A program made the position numbers and the translations under genes. Below, piece after piece: positions 1-9,000 of a stretch of DNA of 62,865 bases. Every line of letters starts with the position of its first letter. The stretch's first letter is position 1. The notes under the pieces are model-generated. The model saw only the letters and a list, made by a program, of their open reading frames with translations, was not told the DNA's origin and did no database searches. The stretch comes from Azospirillum sp. TSH64 (GTDB lineage: Bacteria; Pseudomonadota; Alphaproteobacteria; Azospirillales; Azospirillaceae). The stretch covers positions 7,237,980-7,300,844 of the forward strand of contig NZ_LGQW01000015.1 in the NCBI RefSeq assembly GCF_003116035.1. Direction: 5' to 3'.

Positions 1-1
1 T

Positions 2-3000
2 GGGTCGGAAACGCTGACGATCACCATCAGCGGCATCCCGGCTGGAGCAACGCTCGCCAACACGCTGAACGGGACGCTGACGGTCAGCAACGGCTCGATC
101 ACGCTGAACCCCAATCAGCTTGCCGGCCTCAAGATCACGCCGCCGCTGAACAGCGACGATGACTTCACCCTGACCGTCACCGCGACGGCCAAGGATGGCG
201 TCGCCGCTCCGGTCAGTGTCAACGCGCCGCTGGTGGTCACCGTCAATCCGGTGTCGGACACCCCGACCCTGTCCGTGTCCGCCGCCCGTGGCGACGAAGA
301 CACCGCCATTCCGCTGACGATCAACCCGGCGCTGACCGACACAGACGGGTCGGAGACGCTGACCATCCGGATTTCCGGCGTTCCGGCGGGAGCGACGCTC
401 AGTGCCGGCAGCTCGGTCACGGAAAGCAACGGCACCACCACCTGGACGCTGACGCCCCAGCAGCTTGCCGGGTTGAAGATCACACCGCCGCACAATAGCG
501 ACGTCGATTTCGACCTGACGGTCACCGCGATTGCCAAGGATGGCACGGCACCGGTCGCGACGACGAGCCAGACGCTGCATGTCACGGTCGATCCGATCAC
601 CGACACGCCGACTCTGAGCGTCACGGCGGCGACGGGCAACGAAGACACGGCGATTGCGCTGGCGATCACTCCGGCGCTGACCGACACCGACGGGTCGGAG
701 ACGCTGACGATCACGATCAGCGGCATTCCGGCCGGTGCGATCCTCGCCAACACGCTGAACGGCACGCTCACCGTCACCAACGGGTCGATCACGCTGACCC
801 CCAATCAGCTTGCCGGGCTGAAGATCACGCCGCCGTCGAACAGCGACGACGACTTCACCCTGACCGTCACCGCGACTGCCAAGGACGGCGTCGCCGACGC
901 GGTCAGCGTGACCCAGACCCTGCCGGTTACCGTCAACCCGGTGTCCGACACGCCGACGCTGAGCGTCACCGCCGTCACCGGCAACGAAGACACCGCCATT
1001 CCGCTGACGATCAGCCCGGCGCTGACCGACACCGACGGGTCGGAGGTGCTGACGATCCGCATCACCGGCATTCCGGCCGGTGCGACGCTGGTCAACACGC
1101 TGAACGGCACGCTGACGGTCACCAACGGCTCGATCACGCTCAATCCCGACCAGTTGGCCGGGCTGAAGATCACACCGCCGCTGAACAGCGACGACGACTT
1201 CACCCTGTCGGTGACCGCGGTCTCCAAGGACCGCGGCGCGGCCGAGGCGACCACGACCCTGCCGCTGGTGGTCACCGTCAACCCGGTGACCGACACCCCG
1301 ACGCTGTCGGTCACCGCGGCGAGCGGCAACGAAGACACCGCCATCGCGCTGGACATCAGGTCGGCCCTGACCGATCTCGACGGATCGGAGAGCTTGAGCA
1401 TCAAGATCACCGGCGTTCCGGCCGGGGCGACGCTCAGCGCCGGCACTTTCGTCACGGAAAGCAACGGCACCACCAGCTGGACCCTGACCCAGGCGCAGCT
1501 GGCCAACCTGAAGATCACGCCCAAGGCCGACAGCGACGTCGATTTCACCCTGACCGTCACCGCCACGGCGACGGACCGCGGCCTGTCCCCGGTCTCGGTG
1601 CAGACGACCCTGGCCGTCACCGTCATCGCCGTGGCCGACAAGCCGACCGTTTCCGTCACGCCGATCACCTACGATCTGGCGGTCGGACAGAACGACACGC
1701 TGACCGGCACCGCCGGCAACGACACGCTGTCGGGCGGTGCGGGCAACGACACCATCCTGGGCGGCGCCGGCGACGACGTGATCTATGGCGACGGCAGCGG
1801 CACCTTCACCGTCGCCCTGTCGATCACCCCCGCCGTGACCGACCGAGACGGGTCGGAATCCATCTCCAAGGTGACGATCTCCGGCGTCCCGGCCGGGGCG
1901 ACGCTCAGCGCCGGCACCCTCAACGCCGACGGCACCTGGACCCTGACCGAGGCCCAGCTGTCCGGGCTGAAGCTGACCGCGCAGGAAGGCGACACCAGCC
2001 ATCCCATCACCCTCACCGTCGTCTCGACCTCCAGGGAGCAGGAGAACGGCAGCACCGCCGACAGCGACCCGCGGACGCTGACCATCAGCTTCGCCAACAC
2101 GCCGAAGGGCAACGACAGCCTGGACGGCGGCGACGGCAACGACACCATCTTCGGCGGGGCCGGCAACGACACCCTGATCGGCGGGCTGGGCGACGACAGC
2201 CTGGACGGCGGCGCCGACAACGACCTGCTGGCCGGCGGCCCCGGCAACGACACCATCGACGGCGGTGCCGGCAACGACACCGTCACCTATGCCGGCTCGG
2301 CGACCGCGGTGAACGCCAACCTCGCGACCGGGGTCGGCACCGGCGAAGGCACCGACGTTCTGCGCAATCTGGAGAACGTCACCGGCTCGGCCTTCGACGA
2401 CGTCATCACCGGCGACGGCGGCGCCAACATCCTGCTCGGCGGCGGCGGCAACGACACCATCACCGGCGGGGCCGGGACCGACACCATCCATGGCGGGGCG
2501 GGCGACGACCTGTCGATCTTCACCGTCGGAACCGACGGCGGAACCGCGTCGGTTCCGGAACTGCAGGATGGCGATGCCGGCATCGACACCTTCCGGGTGA
2601 TGCTGACGTCCGCCCAGATGTCCAACCCGGCGATCCTGGCCGACCTGCGCACCCTGCGCGACCTGATCGAGGCGGCGGCGGCCGATCCCAACGCCGCGAC
2701 CAAGGACACCGATGTCGCCAACGCCGTCACCCTGACGGCGCTGGGCATCAAGGTCGCGGATTTCGAGAAGCTCGAAATCTACGTCGACGGCCAGCCGGTC
2801 AATGTGCGCGAGGTGCTGAACTACACCCCGACGGCCACCGCCGCCGCCGCCACCACCTCCACCACCGAGGACAATGCGGTCAGCAGCCGCCTCGTCGCCA
2901 CCGACCAGGACACCCTCAACGGCCGCACCGACGACAGCCTGACCTTCAAGGGGCCGGGCGCCGACGGCCAGCCGGTGCGGCTGGCGCACGGCACGCTGGT

Positions 3001-6000
3001 GGTGAACGCCGACGGCACCTTCATCTACACGCCGGACGCCGATTTCAGCGGCACGGAAACCTTCTCCTTCACCGTCACCGACGCCTATGGCGGCACCTCC
3101 ACCGCCACGCAGACCATCAAGGTGGCGCCGGTCGCCGACTCCATCACGCTGACCACGCTGAACACGCGCGGCAACGAGGATGCGGCCGGCGGCATCGCCA
3201 TTGCCCCCACCATCACGCTGAGCGACGTCGATGCCGCCAGCGCGGAGGCGGTGGAGACGGTCACGCTGACCATGTCGGCCTCGCAGCTGGATGTCGCCGG
3301 CGCCAAGCTGTACCTGAACGGCACGGAACTGACGCGCAGCGGCAGCGGGACCTACAGCTGGACGATCCCGACCAGCGCCCTGGTGGCCGGCGGAGCGGCC
3401 GGAACCTGGACGGTGTCCGGCCTGAAGATCGTCACCACCCGCAACTCCGATGCCGATCTGACCTACACCCTGACGGTCGGGACCATCGACAGCACCAGCG
3501 CCGGCACGGTGCGCGGCAGCAAGTCGGCGACCGGTACCATCACCGTCGATGCGGTGGCCGATGCGCCGACCGTGACCGCCGCCGCCGCGGCGACGGACGA
3601 GGACACCTCGGTCGCGCTGAAGATCACCCCGGCGCTGACCGACACCGACGGGTCGGAGAGCATCGGCTATGTCACCGTTTCCGGCGTGCCGGCCGGGGCG
3701 AGCCTCAATCTCGGCACGGTCCTGAGCACCCAGGGCGACGGCAGCACCAGCTGGAAGGTCAATGCGGCCGATCTGGCGAGCCTGCGCCTGACCCCGCCGC
3801 ACGACTTCTCCGGCACCATCACCCTCCGGGTCGTCGCCACCTCGGTGGAGCGCGAGAACGGTTCGACCGCCGATTCCGCGCCGGCGACCTTGACGGTGAC
3901 CGTCACCGGCGTGGCCGACGCCCCCATCGTCATCCCCGTGGCGGCGACGGGCAATGAGGATACCGCCATTCCGCTGTCCATCGACGCCCACCTGTCCGAC
4001 GTGACGGGCGAGACGCTGGACCACATCACCATCACCAACCTGCCGGAAGGGGCGACGCTGTCCGCCGGCATCCACAACGCCGACGGCAGCTGGACACTGA
4101 CCCCGGCGCAGCTGACCGGCCTGACCTTCACGCCGCCGCCGAACTATTCCGGCACGCTGACGCTGAAGATCACCGCCACCTCGGTGGAAGGGGCGACCAC
4201 CGCAACCTCGGCACAGCAGTCGCTGACGGTGACCGTCACCGCCGTCGCCGACACGCCGGTCCTGTCGGCCTCCGATGCGGTGGGGCGCGAGGACACCGCC
4301 ATCCCGCTGTCGGTGGTCGCAGCATTGACCGACCGCGACGGGTCGGAAAGCCTCAGCATCCTCGTCGGCGGCGTGCCGGCGGGCGCCACGCTGAACCACG
4401 GCCATTACGACGCGACGCTGGGCAAATGGGTGCTGACCCAGGCCGACCTGTCCGGCCTGACCATCACCCCGCCGGCCAACTCCAACACCGGCTTCAACCT
4501 GACCTTCACCGCGCGGGCGACGGAAGGCTCCAACGGCGCCTTCGCCGACGCGGCGGCGGTGTCCGTCCATGTCGAGGTGCAGGGCGTTGCCGACGTGGTG
4601 ACGCCGAACGGCACGCTGACCGCGCGCGGCGACGAGGACACGGCGATCAACCTGAAGCTCGGCGATCTGGTGATGACCGACAATGACGGGTCGGAGCGCC
4701 TGTCGCTGGTCGTCAGCAACCTGCCGTCGGGCTCCTGGCTGTCGCTGGCGGCCGGGCACGACAGCGGCCTGGTCTATCTCGGCAACGGCCGCTGGTCGGT
4801 CGATGCGGAGTACCGCAACGAACTGACGCTGACGACGAAGAAGGACTTCTCCGGCACCATCACGCTGAAGGTGGACGTCATCACCACCGACAGCAACGGC
4901 GCGCCGATCATCACCGTGAACGGCGTGACCTCCGGCGGGATGCTGAAGGACACCCGCGACCTGACGGTCACCGTCGACCCCAAGGCGGACGAGCCGGTCG
5001 TCTCGATCGGCGCCAGCGGGCTGGAGGATGCCGTCGGCGGCATCCCGCTGACCATCTCCGCCCTGACCGGCGACAGCGACGGGTCGGAGCACATCTCCTC
5101 CATCGTCATCTCCGGCCTGCCGGCCGGGGTGACGCTGACCAGCTCGGACGCCGGCGCGCTGACCGCCAATGCCAACGGCAGCTGGACGGTCGATCCGGCG
5201 AAGCTCGGCAACCTGCGCCTGATCGTGCCGGCCAACAACGCCGACGACTTCACCATCACCGTCAAGGTGACGGCGATGGACGGCACCGACACGTTGACCA
5301 GGACCTACACCCCGACCGTCACCATCACCGCGGTGGCCGACGCGCCGGTGTCGCATGCTGCCGACGGTTCGGCGGTGCCCTACCATGTCGACGACCAGTC
5401 GACGACCGGCGTGCCGGATGGGCTGGTGCTGAACCTGAACGCCTTCCTGGCCGACACCGACGGGTCGGAAAAGCTGGCGGTCACCATCGGCGGCGTGCCG
5501 AAGGGCACGGTGCTGTCGCGCGGCATCGACAACGGCAACGGCACCTGGACGCTGACCGCGGAGGACTACACCGCGGCGCTGGCCGAGGGCGGCCTGAAGC
5601 TGACCGTCAAGGATGCCAACGCCACCGGCATCACCCACAGTGTGTCCGGCAGCGTCGACACCGCCAGCGTCACGCTGACGGTCAACCCCTACAGCATCGA
5701 GAGCGAGGGCGACCGCAACACCAGCGTGTCCGACAGCTTCGTGCTGAGCTGGACCACCACCGCCTCCTCGGGCGGCGGCTCGACCGATCCGGGCAACGGC
5801 GGCAACACTGGCGGCGGCACCAGCCCGCCTCCTCCTCCGCCGCCCCCTCCGCCCCCTCCGCCGCCGCCCCCGGTGCTGGATCCCAGCGTCGGCAGCGACC
5901 GGCCGCATGCCGTGACCACCGCCGAGGATACGTCGGTGGCACTCGGCCTGAAGGACGGGCTGGCGAACTGGCAGGACGTCTCCACGGTCACCCTGTCGGG

Positions 6001-9000
6001 CATCCCGACCGGCGCCAGCCTGAGCAACACGGCCGGCGACACGCTGACCGTCACCGGCGGTTCGATCACGCTGACCAAGGCGCAGCTGGACGGGTTGAGG
6101 CTGACGCCGCCATCGAACAGCGATGCCGATTTCACGCTTTCCATCGACGTGGTGTCGGGCAGCAGCAACGCCCACACCACGCTGACCCAGGCCGTGACCG
6201 TCACCGCCGTGGCCGACAGCCCGCTGCTGACCGTGCAGACGGCGTCCGGCAACGAGGACACCGCCATCGCGCTGGACATCACCGCCGCGCTGGCCGACAC
6301 CGACGGGTCGGAAACGCTCGCCAGCATCGTCATCGACGGGGTACCGGCCGGTGCCTCGCTGTCTGCCGGCTATCTCGACTCCACCACCGGGCGCTGGGTG
6401 CTGACGCCGGGCCAGCTGGCCGGGCTGAAATTCACCCCGCCGCACGATGCCAGCGGCACCTTCCAACTGACGGTGACGGCGGTCTCGCGCGAGACCAGCA
6501 ACGCCGACCGGGCGACCACGACCAGGACGCTGACCGTCGAGGTGGCGCCGGTCAGCGACGCCCCCGCCATTTCCGTCAGCGCCGCCACGGCGCTGGAGGA
6601 TCATGCCGCCAACCTGTCCATCGACGCCGCGGTCACCGATCTGGTCGGCACCTCCGAGGTGATCACCGCCCTGCGGGTGACGGTGCCGGCCGGCTTCACC
6701 CTGTCGGGCGGCACGTCGCTCGGCAACGGCGTCTACGATCTGACCGGCCTGTCGGCCAGCGACCGCGCGGCCCTGAAGCTGACGCCGCCCGCCAACTATG
6801 CCGGCACGGTGACGCTGACGGTGGACGCTGCCGCCCAGGACGGCACGGCGGCCCCCGCCTGGTCGAGCAGGAGCTTCTCGGTCACCTACACCGCGGTCGC
6901 CGACGCGCCGAACGTCACGGTGCATGACACGACGGGGGCGGAGGACACCGCCATCGCCCTGAACCTGTCGGCCAGCCTTGTCGACACCGACGGGTCGGAG
7001 ACGATGGCGGTCATCCTGTCGGGCCTGCCGGCCGGTGCCGTGCTGAACCATGGCTCCAACAACGGCGACGGGTCCTGGACCCTGAAGCCGTCGGAGCTGG
7101 CCGGCCTGACCGTCACGCCGCCGCGCAACTATTCGGGCGGCATGGACCTGACGCTGACCGCCACCAGCCTGGAAAGCTCCAACAAGGACACGGCGAGCAC
7201 CACCGCCACCATCCATGTGACCGTCACTGCGGTCGCCGACGCGCCGACCGTCATCGTCGCCAACGCCTCGGGCAGCGAGGACACCGCCATCGCGCTGAAC
7301 CTGACGGCGGCGCTGGTCGATACCGACGGGTCGGAGACGATGGCCCTGGTGCTGTCCGGCCTGCCGGCCGGTGCGGTGCTGATCGATGCCAACGGCACCA
7401 TTCTGACGCCGACCGCCGGCTCGGTCGCGCTGACCGCCGCCCAGCTGTCCGGGCTGAAGCTGATGCCGCCGGCCAATGCCGGCACCGACTTCAACCTGAC
7501 CCTGACCGCGACGACGACGGAGGCTTCCACCGGGGCCACCGCCACCACCAGCCAGCTGTTCCGGGTCAGCGTCGATCCGGTCGCCGACCAGCCGATCATC
7601 ACCTGGGCACCGCTTTCCGGCACCGAGGACACGGCCGTGCCGCTGAACCTCTCGGTGGCGCTGTACGACACCGACGGGTCGGAGAGGCTGGGGCTGCTGA
7701 CGATTGCCGGCGTGCCGACGGGCGCGCTGCTGTCGGCCGGGACGAAGAATGCCGACGGCAGCTGGACCCTGACGCCGGCCCAGCTGACCGGCCTGACCCT
7801 GACCCCGCCCGCCAACAGCGATGCGGCGATCGCCCTGACCGTCACCGCCGTCAGCATCGAGTCCAACGGCAGCACGGCGACCAGGACCGTCACCGTGCCG
7901 ATCACCCTGGCCGCGGTGTCCGATACCCCGACGCTCAGCGTGTCCGCCGCGACCGGCAACGAGGACACGGCCATCGCGCTGACCATCAACCCGGCGCTGA
8001 CCGACACCGACGGCTCGGAGACGCTGACGATCACCATCAGCGGCATCCCGGCCGGCGCCAGCCTGAGCAACAGCGCCGGCAATGTCCTGACGATCAGCAA
8101 CGGGTCGATCACCCTGACCCCGGCCCAGCTTGCCGGGCTGAAGATCACGCCGCCGTCGAACAGCGATGCCGACTTCACCCTGACCGTCACGGCTATCTCC
8201 ACTGACGGTACGGCGGCACCGGCCAGCACCAGCGCGCCGCTGCCGGTCACGGTCAACCCGGTCACCGACACGCCGACCCTGAGCGTCGCGCCCGCGACCG
8301 GCAATGAAGATACACCCATCGCGCTGACCATCACCCCGGCCCTGACCGATCTGGACGGTTCGGAGACGCTGACGATCACCATCAGCGGCATTCCCACCGG
8401 CGCCACCCTGAGCAACAGCGCCGGCAACACCCTGACGGTCAGCAACGGCTCGATCACGCTGACCCCGGACAAGCTCGCCGGGCTGGCGATCAAGCCGCCA
8501 TCGAACAGCGATGCCGATTTCAACCTGACGGTGACCGCCACCGCCAAGGACGGCAGCGCCGCTGCGGTGTCGGTGTCCTCGACCCTTGCGGTGACGGTCA
8601 ACCCGGTGTCCGACACCCCGACGCTCAGCGTGTCCGCCGCGACGGGCAACGAAGACACGGCGATTGCGCTGACGATCAATCCGGCGCTGACCGACACCGA
8701 CGGGTCGGAAACGCTGACGGTCACCATCAGCGGCATCCCGGCCGGCGCCAGCTTGAGCAACACGGCCGGCAATGTCCTGACCATCAGCAACGGCTCGATC
8801 ACCCTGACGCCGGCCCAGCTTGCCGGGCTGAAGATCACGCCGCCCTCGAACAGCGACGCCGACTTCACCCTGACCGTCACCGCCACCGCCACCGACGGCA
8901 GCGCCGCCCCGGCCAGCACCAGCGCGTCGCTGCCGGTCACGGTGAACCCGGTCTCCGACACGCCGACCCTGAGCGTGTCGCCAGCGACCGGCAACGAAGA

